Part shown: in pieces, positions 1 to 9,230 of the stretch
Layout: every line of letters starts with the position of its first letter
Numbering within the stretch: the first letter of the stretch is position 1
From: Pseudomonas floridensis
GTDB lineage: Bacteria; Pseudomonadota; Gammaproteobacteria; Pseudomonadales; Pseudomonadaceae
Length of the DNA stretch: 64,000 nt
Assembly (NCBI RefSeq): GCF_002087235.1
Contig: NZ_MUIO01000002.1
Location: 1-64,000, forward strand
Direction: 5' to 3'
Made by a program: the position numbers and the translations under genes
Notes under the pieces: generated by a model
The model's database searches: none
Told to the model about the DNA's origin: nothing
The model's input: the letters and a program-made list of their open reading frames with translations, nothing else

Positions 1-382
1 TTGATCGGAGCATCCCTAGTGACGCTCATAGAAGCTGGATACCTTTAGATACAGGAGCATATCTTCTAATCTTCATAGTCGATTGTGAAAGCTAAGAGAT
101 AGATGGCTGCATGTCATTGAAAGTCGATAACCCAACATCTTCTAAATAACAGAAACCACATCGCTCAGCTTTCGATAAAGCTAACATATCACCTGGCCAA
201 AATCATCGAGCGCACATTTTCTATGTGCTTTGAAATTTCATTCCGCTGTCGAGCATCTTCTCAGTTGATAGGAGTTTAAAATTATTCACAGTAAACTATT
301 TTGGTAACCAACTGGTCGATCCAATCGAACCCTCACCCTCCCCCCACAGTCTCAACCCAGGCAACCCTGGAGGACAAAACGG
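1..382. other. AT-rich gene-free left edge upstream of crtZ
   Basis: I see no convincing gene here. The stretch from 1 to about 300 is clearly richer in A+T than the rest of the window and is broken by stops in all frames. The last 80 bases are G+C-richer and carry the crtZ ribosome binding site. No terminal repeats, tRNA end or transposase remnant is visible, so whether it marks the border of an acquired island cannot be decided here. Confidence 0.5.
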
Positions 383-919
383 ATGATTTTCAACTCGCTG
401 GTGTTTCTCGCCACGCTGATCGGCATGGAAGGCTTCGCGTTCCTGGCGCACAAGTACGTCATGCATGGCTGGGGCTGGGGCTGGCATCGTTCGCACCATG
501 AACCCCGGACCGGCTGGTTCGAGAAAAACGATCTGTATGCGGTGGTTTTCGCGGGCGTTGCGATCGTGCTGATTGCATTGGGCACCGGAGGTTATCACCC
601 GCTCGAATGGATCGGAGCCGGAATGACCGCCTATGGCTTGCTGTATTTCATTGCGCACGACGGTCTGGTGCATCGACGCTGGCCGTTCAGTTTCGTGCCT
701 CGCACCGGTTATGCCAAACGTCTCTATCAGGCGCATCTGATGCATCACGCCGTGTCCGGCAAAGAGCGCTGCGTGTCGTTCGGCTTTCTGTATGCGCCCT
801 CGGTTTCAAGGTTGAAGGCGCAGTTGCGGGAATTGCACGGCGGGCCGCTCAATAGACACGACGAGGACGTTGCCACAGGTCGATCGGACGCGCAGGATAC
901 CGTCTCCCGCGTGAAATAG
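383..919 (+). CDS. crtZ: beta-carotene 3-hydroxylase CrtZ
   Basis: CrtZ adds hydroxyl groups to both rings of beta-carotene, giving zeaxanthin via beta-cryptoxanthin; it is a di-iron membrane enzyme of the fatty acid hydroxylase superfamily. The 178-residue protein shows the expected histidine clusters: HKYVMH, WHRSHH, a central HDGLVH and a later HLMHH. Hydrophobic stretches lie between them. The ATG follows a good ribosome site (GGAGG, 9 bases upstream). Length matches Pantoea CrtZ (about 175). It is the only crt gene besides crtE on the plus strand, and its last 71 bases overlap the end of crtB in antisense orientation. Confidence 0.95.
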   Translation: MIFNSLVFLATLIGMEGFAFLAHKYVMHGWGWGWHRSHHEPRTGWFEKNDLYAVVFAGVAIVLIALGTGGYHPLEWIGAGMTAYGLLYFIAHDGLVHRRWPFSFVPRTGYAKRLYQAHLMHHAVSGKERCVSFGFLYAPSVSRLKAQLRELHGGPLNRHDEDVATGRSDAQDTVSRVK

Positions 920-1802
920 ACGCCCGCCATGCGCCCGTGATGACCAGCCGGATCTTGTCGGCTTTCGAGGTCGACTGGCGCAAGTCCCAGGCCTGCGCGC
1001 CTGCGTTCTTCACCTTCACACCAATTTCGCGGTACACCGAGCCTGCGGTCGCCACCGCCCAGGCGGAGCGCCACGGCAACGCCGCAAGTCCGGCCTGAGC
1101 GCTGGCGTAGAACGGTTCCGCCATGTCCACCAGCCGTCGGGCCAGCTCTGCCAGTTGCGGGCGATACTGGGGCTCGGCGAGTCGATCTCGTGGAATGGAC
1201 AGTTCAGCCAGCCATTCGCCGGGCAGATAGCACCGTCCTACCGTTGCGTCTTCGACGATATCCCGGGCAATGTTGGTCAATTGAAACGCCATGCCCAGGT
1301 CGCAAGCGCGGTCGAGGGTTTTCTCATCACTCACGCTCATGACCTGCGCCATCATCAGACCGACCACACCGGCAACGTGATAGCAGTATTCGAGCGTGTC
1401 TTCGATGCCACGGTAGTCCCGCTGCTCCACGTCCATCGCAAACCCGGCCAGATGGTCCAGCGCATAATCCTGGCGAATGCCGTGTCGATACACGACATCC
1501 CTGAACGCCGCGAAGGCCGGGGCCTTGGGCGGCAAACCGGCATAGATGTCATGGGTCTGAGCGATAAGGTCCGCCAGCCGTGCACGCACTTCGGTCTGCG
1601 ACACGACCGTGGCCGCGTGCCCGGCTTCCTGACCATCGATGACGTCATCACAGTGACGACACCACGCGTAGAGCATCACGGCGCTGCGCCGTGTAGACGG
1701 ATCGAACAACCTGGATGCTGCGGCAAAACTTTTCGAACCTACAGCGATGCTGTGTAACGCGTGCTCGACCAGTTGTTGATCGTTTGTATCCGGTGAAGTC
1801 AT
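849..1802 (-). CDS. crtB: phytoene synthase CrtB
   Basis: CrtB condenses two geranylgeranyl diphosphates head to head to phytoene, the first committed carotenoid step. The 317-residue protein belongs to the squalene/phytoene synthase family: the first Asp-rich motif DDVID is at residues 52-56 and the second, DIVED, at 181-185, both needed for Mg-diphosphate binding. Its ATG overlaps the crtI stop codon by 4 bases, so translation is probably coupled. It is the last gene of fni-crtX-crtY-crtI-crtB and converges with crtZ. Confidence 0.95.
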   Translation of the reverse strand: MTSPDTNDQQLVEHALHSIAVGSKSFAAASRLFDPSTRRSAVMLYAWCRHCDDVIDGQEAGHAATVVSQTEVRARLADLIAQTHDIYAGLPPKAPAFAAFRDVVYRHGIRQDYALDHLAGFAMDVEQRDYRGIEDTLEYCYHVAGVVGLMMAQVMSVSDEKTLDRACDLGMAFQLTNIARDIVEDATVGRCYLPGEWLAELSIPRDRLAEPQYRPQLAELARRLVDMAEPFYASAQAGLAALPWRSAWAVATAGSVYREIGVKVKNAGAQAWDLRQSTSKADKIRLVITGAWRASISRGRRYPARPIDLWQRPRRVY

Positions 1803-3289
1803 GCGTGGACGCCCTCCAGCATCAAGCCCGCAGTGGCCTTGGCCGAACCGATCACGCCTGGCACGCCAGCGCCCGGATGAGTTCCGGCTCCGACCAGATA
1901 CACGTTGGCCAGATTCGCGTCGCGGTTATGCGGGCGAAACCAGGCGCTCTGTTGCAGTACCGGCTCCAGCGAGAACGCCGAACCCAGATGCGCGTTCAGT
2001 TCGTCGCGGAAATCATTCGGTGTGAAGATCCGGCTGGTGACCAGGTCCTCACGCAGTCCTGGCATGTAGTATTTTTCCAGGTAGGCAAAAATCCGGTCCC
2101 GGTAACGAGGGCCTTCGATGTCCCAGTCGATGGGCGCATTGCCCAGATGCGGTACCGGCGACAGTACGTAGTGACTGGAGCAGCCCGGCGGCGCCAGGCT
2201 TGGATCAGTGATGCAGGGTGCGTGCAGATACAGCGAAAAGTCTTCGGCCAGCGTGTCGCCCTTGAAGATTTCCTGAATCAGCTCGCGGTAGCGCGGGCCG
2301 AAACACACAGTATGGTGCTGTAACTGGGGCTGCGGTCGCTTGAGGCCAAAGTGAATCACGAACAGCGAGTTGCTGAAACGCTTGCCCTTGAGGCGAGCGC
2401 CCTCCTTCACCCCGCGTGGATATTCTCCCAGCAGGTCGGCGTAGGTGTGCACCACGTCAGCATTGGACGCCACGCAGTCGGCATTCAGTACCCGACCATC
2501 GCGCAGCCTGACACCGGTGGCACGTGCGCCGCTGACTTCGATGCTGGCCACCTCGGCGTTCAACTCGATGCGTCCGCCGATGTCTTCGAAGAGCTTGACC
2601 AGCCCCTGCACCAACGCGCCGGTCCCGCCTTTGGGAAACCACACGCCCCACTGGCGTTCCAGTGCATGAATCAGCGTGTAGATTGACGAGGTGGCGAATG
2701 GGTTGCCGCCCACCAGCAGCGAATGGAACGAGAACGCCTGACGCAGCTTGTCGTTCTCGATGAACTGCGACACCTTGGAGTACACGCTGCGCCAGGCCTG
2801 CAGGCGCGCCAGTTGCGGGCCTGCCTGAACCATATCGCGAAACGACAGGAACGGCACCGCGCCCAGTTTCAGATAGCCTTCTTTGAACACCGCCCTGGAA
2901 TAAGCCAGAAACTGCTGGTAGCCCGCAACGTCCTTGAGATTGAGCGCGCCGATCTGGCGATCCAGCGACGCCTGATCGTTGGCGTAGTCGAACTGCGTGC
3001 CGTCTTCCCAGCACAGCCGGTAGAACGGTGAGACGGGCAGCATGTCGACATAATCGCTGATCGACTTGCCCGCTGCGGTAAACAGCTCTTCGATGGCCGA
3101 CGGGTCGGTGATCACCGTGGGGCCTGCATCAAAGGTGAATCCCTGATCCTGATAGACATAGGCCCTGCCGCCCGGCTTGTCGCGCTTCTCGAGCAAAGTG
3201 GTCTGCACACCGGCCGCCTGGAGGCGGATCGCCAGTGCCAGGCCACCGAAACCGGCGCCAATCACAACGGCGTTTTTTGCTGGGGTCAT
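1799..3289 (-). CDS. crtI: phytoene desaturase CrtI
   Basis: CrtI carries out four desaturations that turn colourless phytoene into red lycopene, using FAD. The 496-residue protein starts with a dinucleotide-binding fold (VVIGAGFGGLALAIRLQAAG, residues 8-27) and ends with the bacterial-type desaturase signature around VGAGTHPGAGVPGV. Length is typical (about 490-500). It overlaps crtY upstream and crtB downstream by 4 bases each in ATGA arrangements, which indicates one tightly coupled transcript. Confidence 0.96.
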   Translation of the reverse strand: MTPAKNAVVIGAGFGGLALAIRLQAAGVQTTLLEKRDKPGGRAYVYQDQGFTFDAGPTVITDPSAIEELFTAAGKSISDYVDMLPVSPFYRLCWEDGTQFDYANDQASLDRQIGALNLKDVAGYQQFLAYSRAVFKEGYLKLGAVPFLSFRDMVQAGPQLARLQAWRSVYSKVSQFIENDKLRQAFSFHSLLVGGNPFATSSIYTLIHALERQWGVWFPKGGTGALVQGLVKLFEDIGGRIELNAEVASIEVSGARATGVRLRDGRVLNADCVASNADVVHTYADLLGEYPRGVKEGARLKGKRFSNSLFVIHFGLKRPQPQLQHHTVCFGPRYRELIQEIFKGDTLAEDFSLYLHAPCITDPSLAPPGCSSHYVLSPVPHLGNAPIDWDIEGPRYRDRIFAYLEKYYMPGLREDLVTSRIFTPNDFRDELNAHLGSAFSLEPVLQQSAWFRPHNRDANLANVYLVGAGTHPGAGVPGVIGSAKATAGLMLEGVHA

Positions 3290-4452
3290 AGAGAGTTCTC
3301 GTAATGTCTGGGCAGATAACGTACAGCGGCGCGCATGGCTTCAGCGACCGGTACGGGCGGTTTGCCGACCAGCACCCTGAGCTTGTCGCGGGCCAGTGTT
3401 TCGCCTGCGTAAAAGCGACTGATCAGGTTGTCGGGCAAGCCGTAAAAACGTTGCATGACGCGCCAGCGGTCTTGCGGCCGTCCGGCGAGAAACAACATCC
3501 GGTTGAGCAAACGATAGAAACCCTGGCGTTGCCATTGCGTGCGGGCAAACGTACGTATGCCCTGCGCCAGCGAATCGGCTTCAAGGTCATGCTGCTCGGC
3601 GATCCATTCAGCCAGACGTACTGCCTGGGGCAATGAATAACCGGTGGTGCAATGGAACAGACCGGCCCGCAGACCGGAACGCGGCTGGCCTGGCTGCTCG
3701 CGCCAGAACGCGTCGAAGTCGCCAGCCAGGGTAATCGGCAATATGCCCTGCTCTTCGCGCAGGCATGCCTTGATCGCCCAGCCGTGCGCATGCGCGTAGT
3801 CGGCAATGTGCTGACGAAGCTGGTCGGCTGACAACGATTGCCGGTCGACGTAATGGGTGTCTTCAATCAGCAACGTATCAGCGGAAAACGGCAGCACGTA
3901 AACGAAACGATAGCCGTCTGCCTGAGCGACCCGGGCGTCCATGATGATCGGCATGTCTAGCCCGTGCGGTTGCTTCAACTGTAACAACTGGCCCAGAAAG
4001 GCCTGCTGCCCGAGCACCAGATGCGCGCTGGGCTGCATGCCGCGCCCATCGATCACGGCACCCGCCTGTAGCCTGTCACCGTTGTCGAGCAGCACCGAAC
4101 GAGGGTTGACCTCGGCAATGCGCTGCCCGACGAGCAGACTGTCACCCAGCGCCGGTTCGATGACCTGCGCAAAGCGTTCCGAGGTGATACTGGCATAGCC
4201 GCTCTCAAGAAGCCGCGAACGCTGCGGAAAATAGACGTCGTAGGCAGGCCAGCTTTTGACCACCAGCGGACGCAGCCACTGATGCTGCTGAAAGCTCAGG
4301 TCGCCATCATGAAAGGACCAGGTATGGTTGCCGCCCAGAGTCGGCTGTTCTTCGACACACAGGATTCTCAACTCGGGACGCCGTTGTTTCAGCCGCCAGG
4401 CGATGAGGCCGTTCGCCAGGCCGCCACCAGCCAGAATCAAGTCATAGTGCAT
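3286..4452 (-). CDS. crtY: lycopene beta-cyclase CrtY
   Basis: CrtY closes beta-ionone rings at both ends of lycopene to form beta-carotene. The 388-residue protein has the family's N-terminal nucleotide-binding motif (LILAGGGLANGLIAWRL) and the nearby NHTWSFHD segment seen in CrtY proteins. The frame stays open further upstream, but I place the start at the ATG at 4452: the family N-terminus ([11 protein letters not shown]) begins there and upstream sequence is the crtX gene in another frame. It overlaps the end of crtX by 11 bases and crtI by 4. Confidence 0.94.
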   Translation of the reverse strand: MHYDLILAGGGLANGLIAWRLKQRRPELRILCVEEQPTLGGNHTWSFHDGDLSFQQHQWLRPLVVKSWPAYDVYFPQRSRLLESGYASITSERFAQVIEPALGDSLLVGQRIAEVNPRSVLLDNGDRLQAGAVIDGRGMQPSAHLVLGQQAFLGQLLQLKQPHGLDMPIIMDARVAQADGYRFVYVLPFSADTLLIEDTHYVDRQSLSADQLRQHIADYAHAHGWAIKACLREEQGILPITLAGDFDAFWREQPGQPRSGLRAGLFHCTTGYSLPQAVRLAEWIAEQHDLEADSLAQGIRTFARTQWQRQGFYRLLNRMLFLAGRPQDRWRVMQRFYGLPDNLISRFYAGETLARDKLRVLVGKPPVPVAEAMRAAVRYLPRHYENSL

Positions 4453-5722
4453 GAACGCCCCCTGCGAACACCGGCTGGCGAGTGCGCACCACCTCTTCGA
4501 CGATGTCGGCGGCCCTGAATGTGCCGCCGGCCGCGTCCAGTTGCGCGGCCACCTGTCGCAATGGTTTGTCCGAATGAACCAGCAGATGCTCGAGTCGGGT
4601 TCGGATCTTTTCCGCACGGGCACGACGGTTCAGTTGCTTGCCGAGTCGGTGGTAACAGACCCTGGCCGCCACGCCGGGCTGATCGAAGGCGATCGGCATG
4701 ACCAGCATCGGGGTGCAGGCGGCAATCGCATCCATCACGGTATTCAGTCCGCCGTGAGTGATCACGACATCGGCCTGCTCCAGCACCCACTGCTGAGGCG
4801 CGAAGGCCGTGACCCAGACATCACCCATTTCGCGAAGAACCTGCTCCTGAGCCGCATCGAGTCTGCCGCAGTGAGCGATGAGCAATTGCGCATTCAGCTT
4901 CTGACAGGCGATCACCATCTGTTTGAACATACCCAGACGCCCGCCCTGCATCGTCCCCAGACTGGCAAAGATAAATGGCCTCTTCGGGTCAATGGGCCAT
5001 TCACCCTGAGTGTGCTTCACCACCGTGCGTAAAGGGCCGACTGCATGAAAATGCGCTGGACGGTTTTCCCGCGGAAAGTCGAAGCCATCCACGGTCTGGC
5101 TGATCTGCGCGAACGGCGACAGGTATTCGTGCATGCCGTCACGCGGCGTCACCCCCAATCGCTGCGACGCCTTATGCAGAACTTTGCTCAGCGGTCGCAT
5201 CAGCCAGTCGTAGATGCGCGTGCTGGTCTCGTAAAGCCGCTTGCTGCGCGGGTCGGTGCCAAACGCGAAGGGCATCACCGGCAGGGGCAGGTGTGGCTCG
5301 CGATTGATCGGCAAGGCGCAGGCGACGGAAACGAATGGCAAACCAAGCGCTTCAGCTACCAGACCGCCGCCCGCTTCCATCTGATCGCAGACCAACGCGT
5401 CGATGGCCTCATGCGCCAGCGCTGCCGGCAGCTCCGCACAGAACATGTCCGTGGTGGCACTCAGATCACGGATCACCCGCCGCAGGCCAAACGGGCTGTT
5501 GGGCGCGGCGGCGCGGCGTAGCGCGGCGGCCAGGCTACCGACCGGGTGGCTGATAGCGCCCAGCGGATAGAAGCGGATGCGTGGATCGGTCAACCAGTGC
5601 CGGGCATCGGCCTGATGGAAAAACGTCACCGTGTGACCCCGCCGAATCAGCTCCAGCGACAACGCCTGTAGCGCTTGAAAGTGACTGTAAAACGCAGGTG
5701 CGACAACACCGAAATGACTCAT
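4442..5722 (-). CDS. crtX: zeaxanthin glucosyltransferase CrtX
   Basis: CrtX transfers glucose from UDP-glucose to the hydroxyls of zeaxanthin, giving the mono- and diglucoside. The 426-residue protein is a GT1 (UGT-type) transferase; the C-terminal donor-binding signature is clear around residues 315-360 ([19 protein letters not shown] followed by a conserved GxPM-like loop and an FDQP sequence). The ATG overlaps the fni stop by 4 bases. Its presence implies the end product is a polar glycosylated carotenoid rather than free zeaxanthin. Confidence 0.94.
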   Translation of the reverse strand: MSHFGVVAPAFYSHFQALQALSLELIRRGHTVTFFHQADARHWLTDPRIRFYPLGAISHPVGSLAAALRRAAAPNSPFGLRRVIRDLSATTDMFCAELPAALAHEAIDALVCDQMEAGGGLVAEALGLPFVSVACALPINREPHLPLPVMPFAFGTDPRSKRLYETSTRIYDWLMRPLSKVLHKASQRLGVTPRDGMHEYLSPFAQISQTVDGFDFPRENRPAHFHAVGPLRTVVKHTQGEWPIDPKRPFIFASLGTMQGGRLGMFKQMVIACQKLNAQLLIAHCGRLDAAQEQVLREMGDVWVTAFAPQQWVLEQADVVITHGGLNTVMDAIAACTPMLVMPIAFDQPGVAARVCYHRLGKQLNRRARAEKIRTRLEHLLVHSDKPLRQVAAQLDAAGGTFRAADIVEEVVRTRQPVFAGGVHAL

Positions 5723-6783
5723 GATCGAGGCTCGCCTTGCTGAATTTCACTCGACCCGGAAAGAGTGATGAGTCGTGCCTTGCGTAATGTGGCCAGATTC
5801 TGTGATCCAGTGCAGAAACACACGATGCGCAATTGCCGGATTACTGTTTCAAAATGTTCGACAACAGCCGCTTCCGACTCCAGCGCCTGATGCAGCACCC
5901 CGGCCGCCTGCCCTACCAGGTCTGCGCCCAACCGAATGGCCTTGGCGGCGTCTATACCGTTACGAATACCGCCAGAGGCAATCAACGGCGTGTGCGGCAG
6001 TGCCTGGCGTACGCTGACCAGACTCTCCGCAGTCGGAATACCCCAGTCGGCAAACGCCATCGCGACGTCACGGTCCGCAGCACGGCTCGCGCGCTGGCCC
6101 TCGACCGCCGCCCAACTTGTTCCGCCCTTGCCCGCCACATCGAGCACTTGCACGCCAGAGGCGACCAGCACCTGAGCCACTGAAGCGGACAGCCCGGCTC
6201 CGACTTCCTTGACGATGACCGGCACACCGACCTGCTCGACGGTGCGCGCAATAGCCTCCACGACACCCCGCCAATCCTTGTCACCTTCGGCCTGCACGGC
6301 TTCCTGCAACGGATTGAGGTGAATGATCAGCGCGTTGGCCTGTAAGGCATCCACTGCGCGCCGTGCCAGATCCAGACCGTCCGGCTCCAGCAACTGTGCC
6401 GCGCCGATGTTGCTCAGCAACGGTATATCGGGCGCCAGGCGTCTCAGCTCACGGGTCAGGCCCTGATCGTTGGGGCTGCGCAACCCCACACGCTGGGAGC
6501 CGACGCCCATGGCGATCCCCAACTGCTGCGCTGCCTGCGCCAGATGCCGATTGATCGCGGCCGAACGTTGCGCGCCGCCAGTCATCGAGCTGATCAACAA
6601 CGGCGCGCGCAGCGGTATGCCAAGCAGGCGGCTGCTTAAATCGATATCGGCCAGGTTCAGTTCCGGCAACGCGCAATGCTCGAAACGCAGGGCATCAAAG
6701 CCCGCTCCAGAGCCTGCGCTGCGCTGTTCGAGCACGATGTCAAGATGATCATCCTTGCGTCGGCTCAAGTCGCTTTTGTCCAT
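5719..6783 (-). CDS. fni: type 2 isopentenyl-diphosphate delta-isomerase
   Basis: This FMN- and NADPH-dependent enzyme interconverts IPP and DMAPP, balancing the precursors for CrtE. The 354-residue protein is a TIM-barrel flavoprotein of the Fni/Idi-2 family: SSMTGG near residue 65, the GVGSQR segment, [18 protein letters not shown] and the phosphate-binding ASGGIRNG are all present. The start is backed by GGAG 9 bases upstream. It is the first gene of the minus-strand crt operon and is divergent from crtE across a 158-base gap. Pantoea-type crt clusters often carry this gene at the same place. Confidence 0.95.
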   Translation of the reverse strand: MDKSDLSRRKDDHLDIVLEQRSAGSGAGFDALRFEHCALPELNLADIDLSSRLLGIPLRAPLLISSMTGGAQRSAAINRHLAQAAQQLGIAMGVGSQRVGLRSPNDQGLTRELRRLAPDIPLLSNIGAAQLLEPDGLDLARRAVDALQANALIIHLNPLQEAVQAEGDKDWRGVVEAIARTVEQVGVPVIVKEVGAGLSASVAQVLVASGVQVLDVAGKGGTSWAAVEGQRASRAADRDVAMAFADWGIPTAESLVSVRQALPHTPLIASGGIRNGIDAAKAIRLGADLVGQAAGVLHQALESEAAVVEHFETVIRQLRIVCFCTGSQNLATLRKARLITLSGSSEIQQGEPRS

Positions 6784-6941
6784 GACGGCTCCGTTTTAGC
6801 TGGATCATTTTTCCGTGCGTGTGGTCTCTAGATTCTTGAGGCACTCAGGAGCGAAGGTCGTTCCGTTTGTTTGAAAGACGGGAAAAGAGCCTGAGACAAG
6901 ACAGCCGGGACTGCCGAGCCTATATAGCCAGAGTAGAAGCG
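6784..6941. promoter_or_regulatory. divergent crtE / fni-crtXYIB promoter region
   Basis: This 158-base gap must hold the promoters of both halves of the carotenoid pathway, because crtE leaves to the right and fni to the left. A TATATA box at 6921-6926 is the most obvious -10-like hexamer for crtE but has a poor -35 partner (AAGACA at 6898). I could not define a promoter or operator with confidence. Confidence 0.4.
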
Positions 6942-7847
6942 ATGACAAAAATGGAAATGGACGCCTCCCTCGACAGCGAGTTGATCGAGTATCTGGCAAA
7001 AATGCGTCAACAGATCGAGCGACGTCTGGACGAATTACTGCCAGAAGACGGTAACGAACGCGATCTGGTCGCACTGGCGATGCGCGAGGGGACGCTGGCA
7101 CCCGGCAAGCGCGTTCGGCCGATGCTGCTGATGCTCGCCGCCGAAGGTCTGGGGCATTCCGGGCGCCATGCACTGGATCTGGGCTGTGCCGTGGAAATGA
7201 TCCACGCAGCATCGCTGGTGCTCGATGACATGCCGTGCATGGACGATGCGCGACTGCGACGCGGACGCCCCACCGTGCACCTGAAGTTTGGGCAGGACGT
7301 GGCTATTCTTGCCGCAATCGCGCTGCTGAGCCGTGCGTTCGGCGTGGTCGCGGCAATCCATGAGGTGCCGCCGGCCATACGCACCCGGATCGTCGAAATC
7401 ATGGCCGATACCGTGGGCATGCAGGGCCTGGTGCGTGGTCAGTATCAGGATTTGCGCGACGGCCAGCGCAGTCGCGACGCTGAAGAGATCGCCCAGACCA
7501 ACCGCCTGAAAACCGGGGTGCTGTTCGGCGCAATCATGGACATGGCCTGGCTGATCAGCAGCGCCGATGAGCGGGTACGAACGGCACTGCAGGGTTTTGC
7601 CTGCGAGCTGGGCCAGGCATTCCAGCTCTACGACGATCTGCAGGACAACGCCGTTGATAACGCCAAGGATCAAGGCAAGGACAAAGGAAAATCAACGCTG
7701 GTCGCGTTGTATGGCGAACAGAAAGTCGCGGACCAGTTGCATTCCCATCTGGCTGCAGCGGAAAACTACCTCGTCCAGGCCTACGGCAGTGCGCAGACCA
7801 TCAGCGACTACCTGCGGCTCATCTTTCTCAAGGCTGTGCAGCGCTGA
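6942..7847 (+). CDS. crtE: geranylgeranyl diphosphate synthase CrtE
   Basis: CrtE elongates farnesyl diphosphate with IPP to the C20 precursor of phytoene. The 301-residue protein has the family's first Asp-rich motif DDMPCMDD, followed by RRGRPT, and the second motif DDLQD near residue 230. The start is uncertain: ATG codons lie at 6942, 6951 and 6957, and no ideal ribosome site separates them; I chose 6942 from alignment with Pantoea CrtE. Unlike Pantoea, where crtE leads the crtXYIB operon, here it is inverted and divergent. Its last 20 bases overlap the convergent diguanylate cyclase gene. Confidence 0.93.
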   Translation: MTKMEMDASLDSELIEYLAKMRQQIERRLDELLPEDGNERDLVALAMREGTLAPGKRVRPMLLMLAAEGLGHSGRHALDLGCAVEMIHAASLVLDDMPCMDDARLRRGRPTVHLKFGQDVAILAAIALLSRAFGVVAAIHEVPPAIRTRIVEIMADTVGMQGLVRGQYQDLRDGQRSRDAEEIAQTNRLKTGVLFGAIMDMAWLISSADERVRTALQGFACELGQAFQLYDDLQDNAVDNAKDQGKDKGKSTLVALYGEQKVADQLHSHLAAAENYLVQAYGSAQTISDYLRLIFLKAVQR

Positions 7848-8904
7848 TTGCCGGGGTCGCTGCCATCACCCGGTTGCGCCCTTGCTCCTTGCCTTGATAG
7901 AGCAAGGCGTCGGCCCGGTTCAGGGCCTCCTGGAACGCTTCGCCAGGATCAACCTTCGCGACTGACAGCGTCGCAGTAACCTTAAGCTTTCGGGTGTCAA
8001 TCCGCCCGGCCTCCTGACCGATACGCAGCCAGATACGCTCCGCCACTCGCTGCGCATCGGCGGTCGAGGTGTCAGGCATCAGCACCAGAAACTCCTCACC
8101 GCCCCAACGCGCCGCCATATCGCCGCTACGCACGCTGGAACTGATTACGGCGGCCACCCGTTGAAGGATCAGGTCGCCCGACTCGTGGCCATGAACATCG
8201 TTGATTTGTTTGAAGTGATCGATATCCAGCAGGATCAGCGAGGCTGAGAGCCCTTGTCGCTGCGCCTCCATCTGCCGCACCCGGTGCAGTATTCGACGGC
8301 GGGTATACAGATTGGTCAGGCTGTCTCTGTTGGCAATATGAAACAGGCTCAGTTGCATGGCCGAGGTAAAACGTACCGACAAGGCCGTCGCGTAAATCGA
8401 TAACGAGGTTGCCGTCAGCACGTTGACAATGCCAAAGGCATCGAGCACTTCTCTGCTGAGTCCTGAGGTCAACCCCATGTACCGGCGAAAGGTGAAGCAA
8501 CCGACGGCTGCAAACAAGACCGCCAGGCTGTAGGCAACCCGCCTGAATGTGGCCAACTGGAACGTGAAGGCAATGATCGGCACCACGCAGAACAGATAGA
8601 AACTGAAGTTGCTGTCCCAGCCCAGTATCCACGTTGCCAAAATGGCATGGCCGATGATTTCCAGACTCATCAGTTGCCCCGCCTGCCGGTAGCGCCGACC
8701 GCGAATCAGGTACAGGCAGTTGATGTAAATCAGGGTGCTGAGGAAATTGGCGGCCCATAGAACCGGCACGTCCAGCACAATGAACAACCCGAACAGGATG
8801 AAATGGATCAGAAGCGCGACATACACGATGGGGATGATGTGCTTCCAGAACTGCACAGCAGTTTCCTTGAACAGCTGGGAACGGTCATCGGCGGAGAGAA
8901 TCAT
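7828..8904 (-). CDS. membrane-bound diguanylate cyclase (GGDEF)
   Basis: This protein should make the second messenger cyclic di-GMP from two GTP. It has an N-terminal half with about six hydrophobic segments and a C-terminal GGDEF domain. The active-site motif is GGEEF (residues 268-272 from this start), a catalytically competent variant, and an allosteric I-site RSGD lies exactly five residues before it, so product inhibition is expected. No EAL domain or recognised periplasmic ligand domain is present. The frame opens at 9009, but I prefer the ATG at 8904, just before the first membrane segment; 8961 is an alternative. Its 3' end overlaps crtE. Confidence 0.88.
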   Translation of the reverse strand: MILSADDRSQLFKETAVQFWKHIIPIVYVALLIHFILFGLFIVLDVPVLWAANFLSTLIYINCLYLIRGRRYRQAGQLMSLEIIGHAILATWILGWDSNFSFYLFCVVPIIAFTFQLATFRRVAYSLAVLFAAVGCFTFRRYMGLTSGLSREVLDAFGIVNVLTATSLSIYATALSVRFTSAMQLSLFHIANRDSLTNLYTRRRILHRVRQMEAQRQGLSASLILLDIDHFKQINDVHGHESGDLILQRVAAVISSSVRSGDMAARWGGEEFLVLMPDTSTADAQRVAERIWLRIGQEAGRIDTRKLKVTATLSVAKVDPGEAFQEALNRADALLYQGKEQGRNRVMAATPAISAAQP

Positions 8905-9230
8905 CACGTTATCTCGAAATTGCAGGTTGAATGCGCCTGCCAGGCGAGAGGCACGATTCATGATGTGTTGTCGGCATGAACCGGCTCCGCTTGATGCGTC
9001 GCACGACAATAAATGTCGTCACAACCGGACCGAACAGGATTCGTTTGAAGGCACAACTCGCGGAAAGTGCCGGCATTGAGCTATTGAGTAGCAAGAATGC
9101 TTTCAAACGCAGGGCCAGGGACGTCGCCGACATGCCCCACAAGGGCCAAACACTGCTTTAATGGAAACCGTCTCGTCAGCCCGCCGCCATGCAGCGGATG
9201 GTCCCGAATCAAGCGAAAGGAAGGGTACGG
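8905..9230. other. divergent intergenic region, no gene seen
   Basis: This stretch of about 326 bases separates the divergent diguanylate cyclase and dienelactone hydrolase genes. If the cyclase starts at 9009 the gap shrinks to about 220 bases. I see no RNA gene. The ribosome site AGGAAGGG for the hydrolase lies at about 9218-9225. No promoter stood out clearly. Confidence 0.4.

Noticed and set aside
3286..4623. Longer CrtY starting at 4623
   Set aside because: The additional 57 residues overlap crtX in another frame and are not like any CrtY.
9109..9122. Possible sigma-54 promoter (GG-N10-GC type) before the dienelactone hydrolase
   Set aside because: Only the invariant dinucleotides can be forced to fit; the flanking consensus bases are missing.
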